Assembly (NCBI RefSeq): GCF_000176035.2
Contig: NC_015675.1
Coordinates: forward strand, 496,001 to 560,000
Length of the DNA: 64,000 nt
Source: Mesorhizobium opportunistum WSM2075
Lineage (GTDB): Bacteria > Pseudomonadota > Alphaproteobacteria > Rhizobiales > Rhizobiaceae
Direction of reading: 5' to 3'
This document shows positions 35,057-43,326 of this stretch, in pieces. Below the pieces are notes generated by a model. The model was not told where the DNA came from, did not search any database, and saw only the letters and a program-made list of their open reading frames with translations. Position numbers and translations under genes: made by a program. The first letter of the stretch is position 1, and the number at the start of each line of letters is the position of its first letter.

Positions 35057-35974
35057 TTGAAAGCCAAACTGGGCATGTCCCCCATTGCATGGTGGAACGA
35101 CGATCTTGCCGAACTCAGCGATGACGTGTCGCTGGAAGAATGCCTGCGCCAGTCGCGTTCGGCCGGCTTCACCGGCATGGAGATGGGCCGGCGTTTTCCC
35201 AACGACCCCGCTGTCATGCTGCCGATCCTGAAGAAGGCTGACGTGACGCTGTGCGGCGGCTGGTTTTCCGGCACGCTGGTCGACGAGGAGATGGCGAAGA
35301 ACCAGGATCGTATCCAGCCGATGATCGACCTGTTCAAGGCGGTCAACGCGCCCTGCATCGTCTATGGCGAGGTCGGCCGCTCGATTCAGGGCGACCGCTC
35401 CAAGCCGCTGGCCACCAAGCCGAAACTCTCGGACGATGAGATGAAGGCCTATGCCAAGCGCGTGACCGCTTTCGGCGAATGGTGTGCCGGGCAAGGCATG
35501 CCGCTGTCCTATCACCACCACATGGCGGCCGTGGTCGAGACCGAGCCGGAGCTCAATGCCTTCATGCGCCATTCCGGCGAAGGCATTCCGCTGCTGCTCG
35601 ACGCCGGACATCTGGCCTTCGCCGGCGGCGATGTGCTGCGCGCCATCGACAACCACCACAAGCGGATCAGCCATGTGCATGTGAAGGATGTGCGCATGGG
35701 GGTGATCGACAAGCTCGATCGCACCAAGCAATCGTTCCTCGACGCGGTGGCGCTCGGCGCCTTCACCGTGCCGGGCGACGGCTCGCTGGATTTCGGCGCC
35801 ATCGTGCAGCGCTTCGCCGACCATGGCTATGAGGGCTGGTTCGTGGTCGAGGCCGAGCAGGACCCGAAGAAGAACCCCCCGCTGAAGATGGCGCAGCTTG
35901 GCCACAAGGAGCTGATGCGAGTGATGACCGCCGCCGGCTATACGGTCGAAACCCAGGGTTTTCCGAATGCCTGA
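35057..35974 (+). CDS. iolE: myo-inosose-2 dehydratase
   Basis: Dehydrates scyllo-inosose to the diketone that IolD hydrolyses. It is 305 residues, an AP-endonuclease-2-type TIM barrel. KLGMSPIAWWNDDLAE at the start, YHHHMAAVVETE and HVHVKDVR are family motifs that bind the metal and substrate. The start is a TTG at 35057 with GGAG eight bases upstream; the family usually begins MKAKLG, so this start gives the expected N-terminus. MocC of rhizopine catabolism is a homologue, so a dual role cannot be excluded. Confidence 0.93.
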   Translation: MKAKLGMSPIAWWNDDLAELSDDVSLEECLRQSRSAGFTGMEMGRRFPNDPAVMLPILKKADVTLCGGWFSGTLVDEEMAKNQDRIQPMIDLFKAVNAPCIVYGEVGRSIQGDRSKPLATKPKLSDDEMKAYAKRVTAFGEWCAGQGMPLSYHHHMAAVVETEPELNAFMRHSGEGIPLLLDAGHLAFAGGDVLRAIDNHHKRISHVHVKDVRMGVIDKLDRTKQSFLDAVALGAFTVPGDGSLDFGAIVQRFADHGYEGWFVVEAEQDPKKNPPLKMAQLGHKELMRVMTAAGYTVETQGFPNA

Positions 35975-36017
35975 CGCGATGGGTTCACGGCGAAGCAGGT
36001 TGCTGTAGATTGGCGCG

Positions 36018-36236
36018 ATGAAAGATTCCGAGCACCCCTTCTTCCGCCCGCTTTGGCGGCGTGTCGCCGTCGTCGCGGTCTGCGTCATCTGGTCGATCAT
36101 CGAGTTCGCCACCGGCACCCCGTTCTGGGGCGTCATCGCGCTCGGCTTCGCCGGCTACGGCGTTTGGCAGTTTTTCTACCTCTACAAGCCGGTCGATGAG
36201 AGCAAGGCGCCGGCCGAGGCCGAACCGAAGGAATAG
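36018..36236 (+). CDS. Small DUF3329-like membrane protein
   Basis: A 72-residue protein. After a basic, aromatic N-terminus (HPFFRPLWRR) come two hydrophobic segments (about 15-32 and 35-55) and an acidic, Pro/Ala-rich tail. This resembles the small DUF3329 proteins found in rhizobia; the match is from memory of the family pattern. It lies between iolE and iolB and may simply be carried along. Function is unknown. Confidence 0.65.
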   Translation: MKDSEHPFFRPLWRRVAVVAVCVIWSIIEFATGTPFWGVIALGFAGYGVWQFFYLYKPVDESKAPAEAEPKE

Positions 36237-36291
36237 AGGGGCCGTTGGGCGCCGAACGGGTCGCGTGCGTTGGAGATTGCCTGAAACGCCT

Positions 36292-36363
36292 CCCGCCTCG
36301 TCATCCTGGGGCGGAGCAAGGAGCGACGCGGCGCGGCGCAGACCCCAGGATGACGAAGGCGGG
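36292..36363. repeat. Palindromic repeat, family F, upstream of iolB
   Basis: The left arm CCCGCCTCGTCATCCTGGGG (36292-36311) pairs with CCCCAGGATGACGAAGGCGGG (36343-36363, one bulged base, quoted in two parts: CCCCAGGATGACG and AAGGCGGG). The loop is GC-rich. It lies 40 bases before iolB. Such a strong hairpin in an operon could lower or uncouple iolB expression. Confidence 0.8.
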
Positions 36364-36403
36364 GCCTCGGCGCACCTCGAATATCTGCGATAGGAGACAA
36401 AAA

Positions 36404-37216
36404 ATGTCGAAGCTGCTCGTCAAAGCCGACAAGGGCCATGGCCGCGTCGCTCATGTGACGCCGGAAAGCGCCGGCTGGACCTATGTCGGTTTCGACCTGC
36501 ATCGGCTGAAGCCGGGCGAAACGGCTTCCGGAAAGACTGACGACCGCGAAATCTGCCTGGTCTTCGTCACCGGCAAGGGCAAGGCGAAAGCCGGCGGCAA
36601 GGACCTCGGCCTGCTCGGCGAACGTATGTCGCCCTTCGAGGGCAAGCCATGGTCGGTCTATGTGCCGCAGGGATCGGACTGGTCCGTGACCGCGGACACC
36701 GAACTGGAACTCGCCGTCTGCTCGGCGCCGGGCCTCGGCGGCGGCCTGCCGGTCCGGGTGATCGGACCCGACGATCTCGGCCAAGAGGTGCGCGGCAAGG
36801 GCACCAACACGCGCTACGTCACCAACATCCTGCCGGAAGGCCAGCCGGCGGACTCGCTGCTGGTGGTCGAGGTCATCACGCCCGGCGGCCACACGTCGAG
36901 CTATCCGCCGCACAAGCATGACCAGGACAATCTGCCCGCCGAATCCTATCTCGAGGAAACCTACTACCACCGCCTCAACCCGCCGCAGGGCTTTGCCTTC
37001 CAGCGCGTCTATACCGACGCCGACAAGAGCGGCCATCGCGCGCTCGACGAGGCGATGGCGATCGAGGACGGCGATGTCGTGCTGGTGCCCGAGGGCTACC
37101 ATCCCTGCGCCGCCTGCCATGGCTATGATCTCTATTATCTCAACGTCATGGCCGGACCGAAGCGGACGTGGAAATTCCACAATGCGCCCGAGCACGAATG
37201 GTTGATGAAGGCCTGA
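36404..37216 (+). CDS. iolB: 5-deoxy-glucuronate isomerase
   Basis: Isomerises 5-deoxy-glucuronate to 2-deoxy-5-keto-gluconate, the IolC substrate. It is 270 residues, a bicupin. SSYPPHKHDQDNLPAES, with ETYYHRLNP after it, carries the metal-binding histidines of the C-terminal cupin, and GYHPCAACHGYD is conserved. The ATG at 36404 follows TAGGAG. With iolG, iolE, iolD and iolC it completes the route from myo-inositol to the phosphorylated keto acid. Confidence 0.93.
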   Translation: MSKLLVKADKGHGRVAHVTPESAGWTYVGFDLHRLKPGETASGKTDDREICLVFVTGKGKAKAGGKDLGLLGERMSPFEGKPWSVYVPQGSDWSVTADTELELAVCSAPGLGGGLPVRVIGPDDLGQEVRGKGTNTRYVTNILPEGQPADSLLVVEVITPGGHTSSYPPHKHDQDNLPAESYLEETYYHRLNPPQGFAFQRVYTDADKSGHRALDEAMAIEDGDVVLVPEGYHPCAACHGYDLYYLNVMAGPKRTWKFHNAPEHEWLMKA

Positions 37217-37369
37217 CCGTTCCGGGTTTTCGGCCGAAGCCACTGGTCCAGCTCGGAAAAATCGTCGGCTAAGGACCGACAGGGGTCGATTTGCCATCGA
37301 AAACCCTTCAAAGCTTCGTCAATCCGTCATGGAAATCACCTATGGCAGCGAGACTGACGAGGATTTTTC

Positions 37370-38077
37370 ATGCGCTACGCCATCTATTTCACCCCCCGGC
37401 AGGACGAGCCGCTGGCGCGGATCGCAGCCAACTGGCTGGGCCGCGACCCGTTCGGCGCCGCGACGAAGCCCGTCGAGGCGGTGGCTGACCTGTCGGCGGC
37501 GGAAGTCGCCTTCCACACCGCTTCGGCGCGCCGCTACGGCTTCCACGCGACGCTGAAGGCGCCCTTCCGCCTGGCGGCCAACGAGACCGAGGCCTCGCTG
37601 CGCGCGGCACTCGACCATTTTGCCGAAGCAACGCCGGTGGTGACGATCCCGCGTCTTGTCGTCAGCCAGATCGACAGTTTCTTCGCGCTCGTGCCGGAAG
37701 GACCATTGCCGCCGCTCAACCGTTTCGCCGATGACGTCGTGCGCGATTTCGACCGCTTCCGTGCGCCGCTGACCGAGGCCGAGATCGAGCGGCGCAGCCC
37801 GGATTCGCTGAAGCCAGCCGAGTTTCGCAACCTCTGCCAGTGGGGTTACCCTTATGTCTTCGAGACCTTCCGCTTCCACATGACGCTGTCCGGCCGGGCC
37901 GGGCCACAGGAAAGCCCACGTCTGCGCGCAGCAATCGACAGCCTGTTCGCGGAGGTGCTTTCGCAGCCGGTGCTGGTGGATGCGCTGACGCTGTTCGTCG
38001 AACTCGAACCGGGGGCACCGTTCATGGTGCTTTCCCATCACGCGCTTGGGCGCCGCCCGGCCAGAAAGACCGCCTGA
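37370..38077 (+). CDS. DUF1045 phosphonate-metabolism protein, 2H phosphoesterase-like
   Basis: A 235-residue protein with two HxT motifs, YGFHATLKAPF (about 55-65) and FRFHMTLSGR (about 166-175), the mark of 2H phosphoesterases. DUF1045 genes sit in phosphonate (phn) clusters, where a cyclic-phosphate phosphodiesterase is needed (PhnP in E. coli), so this may fill that role. It is followed by phnM and phnN. The role is an inference from family and context. Confidence 0.82.
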   Translation: MRYAIYFTPRQDEPLARIAANWLGRDPFGAATKPVEAVADLSAAEVAFHTASARRYGFHATLKAPFRLAANETEASLRAALDHFAEATPVVTIPRLVVSQIDSFFALVPEGPLPPLNRFADDVVRDFDRFRAPLTEAEIERRSPDSLKPAEFRNLCQWGYPYVFETFRFHMTLSGRAGPQESPRLRAAIDSLFAEVLSQPVLVDALTLFVELEPGAPFMVLSHHALGRRPARKTA

Positions 38078-38118
38078 GCCGGAACAGTTCCGACCGGAAG
38101 AACCAAGGATTGCCTGAA

Positions 38119-39273
38119 ATGACCGCCGAGACCGTTCTTTCCAATGCCCGCATCGTGCTTGCCGACGAGATCGTCGAGGGTTCGCTGGTGCTGCGCGACG
38201 GGCTCATCGCCGGCATCGATGCGGGCACTGGCCAAACCGGCGGGAATATGGCCGGCGAGGACATGGGCGGCGATTACATCATTCCCGGGCTGGTCGAACT
38301 CCACACCGACCATCTCGAGGGCCATTACGCGCCACGGCCGAAGGTGCGCTGGAACCCGATCGCCGCCGTGCTTGCCCATGACGCGCAGGTGGCGACCGCC
38401 GGCATCACCACCGTGCTCGACGCCCTGCGCGTCGGCATGGACGAGGACGCCGATCTCACCTCCGCCGACATCCGCAAGCTGGCCGATGCCATCGAGGACA
38501 GTGTGCAGCAGGACCGGCTGCGGGCCGACCATTTCATCCACCTGCGCTGCGAGGTTTCGGCGCCGGACTGCCTCAAGGCTTTCGCCAATTTCGACGGCGA
38601 CGAGCGGGTCAAGCTGGCATCGCTGATGGACCATGCCCCGGGACAGCGCCAGTTCGTCAATCTGGAAACCTATGCCTATTACTACCAGCGCAAGCTGAAG
38701 CTGACGGACCGCGACTTCCAGAAATTCTGCGAGAAGCGGATGAGCGAGTCGGCGCTCAATTCGAGGCCGAACCGGGTGCATATCGCCGCCGCCTGCCAGG
38801 AGCGCGGGATCGTGCTGGCCAGCCATGACGATGCAACCATCGGCCATGTCGGCGAGGCGATCGAACAGGGCGTGCGCGTCGCCGAGTTCCCGACCACGCA
38901 AGAAGCCGCGCGCGCTTCGAAAGAAGCCGGGCTCGGCGTGCTGATGGGCGCGCCCAACGTCATGCGCGGCGCCTCGCATTCGGGCAATGTCTCGGCCCGC
39001 ACGCTGGCGAGCGACGGCCTGCTCGACATCCTGTCATCCGACTATATTCCCTTCAGCCTGATCCAGTCCGCCTTCTTCCTCGGCGACGTGGTCGAAGGCA
39101 TCTCGCTGCCGCAGGCGGTCGCCATGGTTTCGAAGAACCCGGCCGAAGCGGTTGGCCTCAATGACCGCGGCATCATCGAGCAGGGCCGGCGCGCCGACCT
39201 GGTGCGCGTGCGCGTCGACGACCATGTTCCGGTGGTGCGTACCGTCTGGCGGCAGGGACTGCGGGTTGCATGA
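38119..39273 (+). CDS. phnM: Alpha-D-ribose 1-methylphosphonate 5-triphosphate diphosphatase
   Basis: Amidohydrolase-fold enzyme of the C-P lyase pathway that removes pyrophosphate from the ribosyl phosphonate triphosphate. It is 384 residues. IIPGLVELHTDHLEGHYAP (about 55-73) carries the metal-binding histidines, VLASHDDATIGHV a later metal site, and LSSDYIPFSL the final Asp. The ATG at 38119 is used; the open frame upstream lies inside the DUF1045 gene. Its end overlaps phnN by four bases. Confidence 0.92.
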   Translation: MTAETVLSNARIVLADEIVEGSLVLRDGLIAGIDAGTGQTGGNMAGEDMGGDYIIPGLVELHTDHLEGHYAPRPKVRWNPIAAVLAHDAQVATAGITTVLDALRVGMDEDADLTSADIRKLADAIEDSVQQDRLRADHFIHLRCEVSAPDCLKAFANFDGDERVKLASLMDHAPGQRQFVNLETYAYYYQRKLKLTDRDFQKFCEKRMSESALNSRPNRVHIAAACQERGIVLASHDDATIGHVGEAIEQGVRVAEFPTTQEAARASKEAGLGVLMGAPNVMRGASHSGNVSARTLASDGLLDILSSDYIPFSLIQSAFFLGDVVEGISLPQAVAMVSKNPAEAVGLNDRGIIEQGRRADLVRVRVDDHVPVVRTVWRQGLRVA

Positions 39274-39899
39274 TGGTGTCGGCCTTGATCGAGCGTGAAC
39301 TGTCCGCCGAAACGTTTCCGATCCGCCATGGCGTCTTTGTCGCCGTCGTCGGCCCAAGCGGCGCCGGCAAGGACACGGTGATCGGCTACGCCCGCGCGCT
39401 GTTCACCGATGAGACCCGGCTGGAGTTCGTCCGCCGCGTCATCACCAGGCCGTGCGATGCGGCGAGCGAGGATCACGACACGCTGGCCGACGCCGCCTTC
39501 GTCGAAGCCGAGGCCGACGGCGCCTTCGCCATCTCCTGGGAGGCGCATGGCCTGCGCTATGGCCTGCCCGCCGATGTCGACTGGTCGGTGGCCAACGGCC
39601 GTGTCGCGGTGGCGAATGTGTCGCGCGCGGTCATTCCGGTGTTGCGCGAGCGCTACGCCAACCTGGCCATAGTCGAAATCACCGCATCGCCGAATGTGCT
39701 GGCCGAGCGGCTGGCGATGCGCGGCCGCGAGTCGCGCGGCGAAGTGCTGGCGCGGCTGGCACGCAGCGCCAATGTCACCCTGTCCGGTCCTGGCGTCACC
39801 TCGATCGACAACAGCGGCGCGCGCGAAGTGGCCGGCGAACGCTTCGCCGAGCTGTTGCGCAAGGCCATGGCCTTTTCCGATATGTCGGGCCTGATCTAG
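39270..39899 (+). CDS. phnN: Ribose 1,5-bisphosphate phosphokinase
   Basis: Converts ribose 1,5-bisphosphate to PRPP, linking the C-P lyase pathway to nucleotide synthesis. It is 209 residues of the guanylate-kinase-like type, with P-loop GPSGAGKDT (about 28-36), RRVITRP and FAISWEAHGLRYGLP as family motifs. The start overlaps phnM (ATGA). No phnG-L genes are in this window, so the core lyase must be elsewhere or absent. Confidence 0.92.
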   Translation: MMVSALIERELSAETFPIRHGVFVAVVGPSGAGKDTVIGYARALFTDETRLEFVRRVITRPCDAASEDHDTLADAAFVEAEADGAFAISWEAHGLRYGLPADVDWSVANGRVAVANVSRAVIPVLRERYANLAIVEITASPNVLAERLAMRGRESRGEVLARLARSANVTLSGPGVTSIDNSGAREVAGERFAELLRKAMAFSDMSGLI

Positions 39900-40207
39900 T
39901 TTTCATCGCTTCCAACATGGCTGACTGCCGTGCAGACCTTCCTATGGGCTCACGAGCGGTTGACTGGACGCATCAGCACGATGCAGTGTGGTACCGTTAC
40001 CATATATCGATCCGAAGTCGGCTGAAGCGGTCATGGACAGGTCTTAAATATTATAATAGCATACCATTATATCTGCGGAGGAGCGCTGCGCCCCGGTTTT
40101 GCAAGGGGATGTCAGCGAAGCGAGCAAGAATTTACGTCGTCGCGCGGCCTGCGCCCCGCATGAGCGATGCCGACACGAGGCGCTCAAAAAATGCATGGGA
40201 GGAAAAC
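39900..40207. other. Promoter region of the amino-acid-type ABC operon
   Basis: This 308-base gap falls sharply in GC around 39990-40075. That stretch contains a copy of the ATTATAATAGCATA motif. The rest shows no gene. A strong ribosome binding site, TGGGAGG, precedes the binding-protein ATG at 40208. Confidence 0.5.
40050..40063. promoter_or_regulatory. GntR-regulon motif, site 1
   Basis: ATTATAATAGCATA, identical to site 4 at 54637-54650. It lies 145 bases upstream of the amino-acid-type ABC binding-protein gene. Recurrence near the GntR-linked promoters suggests an operator; which protein binds is inferred. Confidence 0.55.
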
Positions 40208-41017
40208 ATGCGGACTTTCCTGGGAGGGGCCGGTGCCTTGCTGGCCGGCTTTGTGCTGGCGCTTTCGGCGCTGTTGCCGTCGATCGCTTCGGCGCAGTCG
40301 GTCGAGGATATCATCTCGCGCGGCAAGCTGGTCGTCGCCATCGACACCACGACGCCGCCCTACGGCTTTCTCGACGCCAACCTGAAGCCGACCGGCTTCG
40401 ACATCGAGGTCGCCAACAAGATGGGCGAAGCACTCGGCGTGCCCGTCGAATTCGTCACCGTCACCTCGCCCGGCCGCATTCCGGCGCTGCTGACCAAGCA
40501 GGTCGACGCGGTGATCTCGATCTTCTCGATCACCCCGGCACGGGCCATCCAGATCGACTATTCGATCCCCTATGCCGGACAGTCGGCGGTGGTGATCGCG
40601 CCGAAGAGCACCAGCATCAAGGGCGTCGCCGACCTGGTCGGCAAGAAGGTCGGCCTGACGCGCGGCACCGGCGAGGACGGGCTGCTGACCAAGGCCGCGG
40701 AGGCCAATCCGGGCATCGAGATCCTGCGCTTCGACGACTATTCCTCGCTGCTGCAGGCGATGGTGTCGGGCCAGATCGACGCCATGGGCGGCGGCGACTA
40801 TGGCGAGATCTATCTGAAGAAGGCGCAGAACGGCGACGCGTTCGAACAGAAATACGTGCTGAAGACCTTCTACTTCGGCATCGGCGTCGCCAAAGGCAAC
40901 GACAATCTGCGGCAGTGGATCAACACCTGGCTGTTCGCCATGAAGACCGACGGCACGCTGGATGCGCTGTCGATGAAGTACCGCAACCAGCCGCTGCCGG
41001 TGCTGCCGGTTTTCTGA
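40208..41017 (+). CDS. Amino-acid-type ABC transporter substrate-binding protein (family 3)
   Basis: Periplasmic binding protein of 269 residues with a signal peptide ending around ASAQS. GKLVVAIDTTTPPYGFLD and GFDIEVANKMGEALG are the SBP_bac_3 signature used for polar amino acids and opines. The ATG at 40208 follows GGGAGG. Two permeases of the same family follow. Because the operator-like site links it to a keto-acid island, the substrate may not be an ordinary amino acid. Confidence 0.88.
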   Translation: MRTFLGGAGALLAGFVLALSALLPSIASAQSVEDIISRGKLVVAIDTTTPPYGFLDANLKPTGFDIEVANKMGEALGVPVEFVTVTSPGRIPALLTKQVDAVISIFSITPARAIQIDYSIPYAGQSAVVIAPKSTSIKGVADLVGKKVGLTRGTGEDGLLTKAAEANPGIEILRFDDYSSLLQAMVSGQIDAMGGGDYGEIYLKKAQNGDAFEQKYVLKTFYFGIGVAKGNDNLRQWINTWLFAMKTDGTLDALSMKYRNQPLPVLPVF

Positions 41018-41034
41018 TCGCACTTCCATGAAGC

Positions 41035-41061
41035 AGCGGGGCCTTTCTGGGCCCCGCTTTT
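41035..41061 (+). terminator. Intrinsic terminator-like hairpin after the binding protein
   Basis: A nine-base perfect stem, AGCGGGGCC (41035-41043) and GGCCCCGCT (41050-41058), is followed by a T-run (41058-41061). It lies between the binding protein and the first permease and probably gives partial termination, so that more binding protein than permease is made. Confidence 0.7.
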
Positions 41062-41070
41062 CGTGACGGG

Positions 41071-41742
41071 ATGCCCATGCAAACCGCCCTGCAATTCGGC
41101 CCGATCCTTGTCCATCTCGACCTCTTGCTGCGCGGCCTGGAGAAGACCATCCAGCTGGCGGCGCTGTCGATCCTGTTCGGCACCGCCATCGGTATCCTCG
41201 GCGCCGTCGGCCGCAGCTTCGGGCCGCGCTTTCTGTCTTGGACGATCGCCGCCTATGTCGAACTGATCCGCAACACGCCGCTCCTGATCCAGCTCTATTT
41301 CGTGTTCTTCTCGCTGCCGCTGTTCGGCTTCAAACTGTCGAGCAACATGGCGGCCGTCGTCGCGCTGTCGATCCATCTCGGCGCCTATGCGACCGAGATC
41401 CTGCGCGCCGGCATCGAAGCCATCCCAGAGGGACAGATCGAGGCGGCAAAATCGCTTGGCCTCGGCCGCTACCGCATTATCCGCCATGTCGTGCTGGTGC
41501 CGGCGGCGCGGGCAGTCTACCCGTCGCTGTCGGCGCAGTTCATCCTGCAGATCATGGGCACCTCGATCGTCGGCGCGATCGCGGCGGAAGAGCTGACGGC
41601 GGTCGCCAACAATCTGGTCATGCAGACCTTCAGGAGCTTCGAGGTCTACATCGTCATCGCCATCATCTATTTCGTGCTGGTGCAGACCGCCAGCCTGCTC
41701 TTCGCCGGCATCGGCAAACTCATGTTCCGCTGGAAGGCCTGA
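41071..41742 (+). CDS. Amino-acid ABC transporter permease (HisM/GlnP type)
   Basis: Inner-membrane permease of 223 residues with about five membrane segments. The EAA loop that contacts the ATPase is IPEGQIEAAKSLGLGRYR (about 117-134), and YVELIRNTPLLIQLYF is the family N-terminal motif. An ATG six bases downstream (41077) is equally possible as start. Confidence 0.9.
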   Translation: MPMQTALQFGPILVHLDLLLRGLEKTIQLAALSILFGTAIGILGAVGRSFGPRFLSWTIAAYVELIRNTPLLIQLYFVFFSLPLFGFKLSSNMAAVVALSIHLGAYATEILRAGIEAIPEGQIEAAKSLGLGRYRIIRHVVLVPAARAVYPSLSAQFILQIMGTSIVGAIAAEELTAVANNLVMQTFRSFEVYIVIAIIYFVLVQTASLLFAGIGKLMFRWKA

Positions 41743-41745
41743 GCG

Positions 41746-42438
41746 ATGAGCCTGCGCGACTTCGGCCCCAACGAACTGATGTTCCTGCTGCTCGCGACGC
41801 GCTGGACGATCCTGCTGGCCCTGATCGCTTTTGCCGGCGGCGGGCTGATCGGCCTGGTGGTGGCGGCGATACGCGTGGCGCCGGCACGGCCATTGCGCTG
41901 GCTTGCCGCCGGCTACATCCAGTTCTTCATGGGCACGCCGATCCTGATCCAGCTGTTCATGGCCTATTACGGCTCTTCGTTCCTCGGCTATCGACCGGAT
42001 CCGTGGGTGGCGGCCGCCGTGACCTTCTCGCTCAATGGCGGCGCCTTCTTCGGCGAGATCTTCCGCGGCGCCATCGAGGCGATCCCGAAGGGGCAATGGG
42101 AGGCGGCCACTGCGCTCGGCTTCCGTTTCGTCAGGACGCTGCGGCTGGTGATCATCCCGCAAGCGGTGCGGCTGATGCTGCCGCCGACCGTCGGCTTCAT
42201 GGTGCAGATCGTCAAGACGACATCGATCGCCTCGCTGATCGGGCTGACCGAGCTTGCCCGCGCCGCCACGCAGGTCAACACCGTGACCTTCCAGCCGGTG
42301 ATGGTGTTCGGCACGGTGTCGATCATCTACTTCGCGCTGTGCTGGCCGCTGTCGCTCTATGCCGGCTATCTCGAGCGTCGTTTCGCTACCGGAACGGTCC
42401 GCAAGGTCGAGACGCCGCTGGTCATGTCGGCCGTTTAA
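41746..42438 (+). CDS. Amino-acid ABC transporter permease, second subunit
   Basis: Partner permease of 230 residues. The EAA motif is IPKGQWEAATALGFRF (about 115-130), and FFMGTPILIQLFMAYYG is the counterpart of the N-terminal family motif. It begins three bases after the first permease. The usual ATPase gene does not follow; the next gene is on the other strand, so the ATPase must come from elsewhere. Confidence 0.9.
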   Translation: MSLRDFGPNELMFLLLATRWTILLALIAFAGGGLIGLVVAAIRVAPARPLRWLAAGYIQFFMGTPILIQLFMAYYGSSFLGYRPDPWVAAAVTFSLNGGAFFGEIFRGAIEAIPKGQWEAATALGFRFVRTLRLVIIPQAVRLMLPPTVGFMVQIVKTTSIASLIGLTELARAATQVNTVTFQPVMVFGTVSIIYFALCWPLSLYAGYLERRFATGTVRKVETPLVMSAV

Positions 42439-42442
42439 CCGG

Positions 42443-43324
42443 TCAGCCCTTGAACGCCGGCAAGGCCAGGCCCTTGACGCCGACATCGAGCGCGAACAAT
42501 CCGCCCGGGTTCTTCTGTCCAACGAAATGACCGGCCGGGCGCCTGAGCACGGCGGAGGTGACATAGAGGATATCGAGATCCTTGCCGCCGAATTCGCAGC
42601 AGGTTGGCAGGTCGGTCGGCAACAGCACGGTCTGCATCAGGCGGCCGTCGGGGTCGTAGCGGCAGACCTTGCCGGTGACCGGGATGGTGACCCAGTAGCA
42701 GCCCTCGGCGTCCACCGTGGCGCCATCGGCGACGCCGCCCGTCACCGTCATGTCGATGAAGGTGCGGCGGTTTTCGATGTCGCCGGTGGCCGGGTCGAAA
42801 TCATAGGCCCAGACCGCGCCGGCGTGGCTGTCGGAGAAATACATGGTCCTGGAATCCGGGCTCCAGGCCAGCCCGTTGGAGCAACCGATGCCGTCGACCA
42901 TCTTGTGGACGGACAGGTCGGGATCTAGCCTATAGAGCGCGCCGATGAATTCGATCGGCTTGCCCTGCACCTCGAACATGGTGCCCGACCAGAAGCGGCC
43001 CTGGCGGTCCGGCTTGCCGTCGTTGAAGCGGGTCTTCGGCATATGCGCTTCCGGATCGACGATCGCCTCGAATTTGCCGGTGGCGGGATCGAAGAAATGG
43101 AAGCCGTCGGTCATGGTCAGCACCAGGCCGCCCTTCTCGCGCAGGCCGAGGCAGCCGAGATATTCGGGTGTCTCGAAAACATCGTCCTTGCCGGTCGCGG
43201 GATCGTAGCGGTGGATCAGCTTCTTCCAGATGTCGATCCACCAGAGCACGCCGGCCTTGGGGTCCCAGAGCGTGCCTTCGCCGAGTTCGGCGCCGGCATC
43301 GACGACACAGGTGATTTCGACCAT
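42443..43324 (-). CDS. SMP-30/gluconolactonase family hydrolase
   Basis: Beta-propeller sugar lactonase of 293 residues. The metal ligands expected in the family are visible: Glu in GAELGEGTLWDPK (about 12-24), Asn/Asp in RFNDGKPDRQGRFWSGT (about 98-114) and Asp in IGCSNGLAWSPDSRTMYFSD. It would hydrolyse an aldonolactone made by a sugar dehydrogenase. It is the last gene of the leftward sugar ABC operon; the specific lactone is unknown. Confidence 0.88.
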   Translation of the reverse strand: MVEITCVVDAGAELGEGTLWDPKAGVLWWIDIWKKLIHRYDPATGKDDVFETPEYLGCLGLREKGGLVLTMTDGFHFFDPATGKFEAIVDPEAHMPKTRFNDGKPDRQGRFWSGTMFEVQGKPIEFIGALYRLDPDLSVHKMVDGIGCSNGLAWSPDSRTMYFSDSHAGAVWAYDFDPATGDIENRRTFIDMTVTGGVADGATVDAEGCYWVTIPVTGKVCRYDPDGRLMQTVLLPTDLPTCCEFGGKDLDILYVTSAVLRRPAGHFVGQKNPGGLFALDVGVKGLALPAFKG

Positions 43325-43326
43325 GG

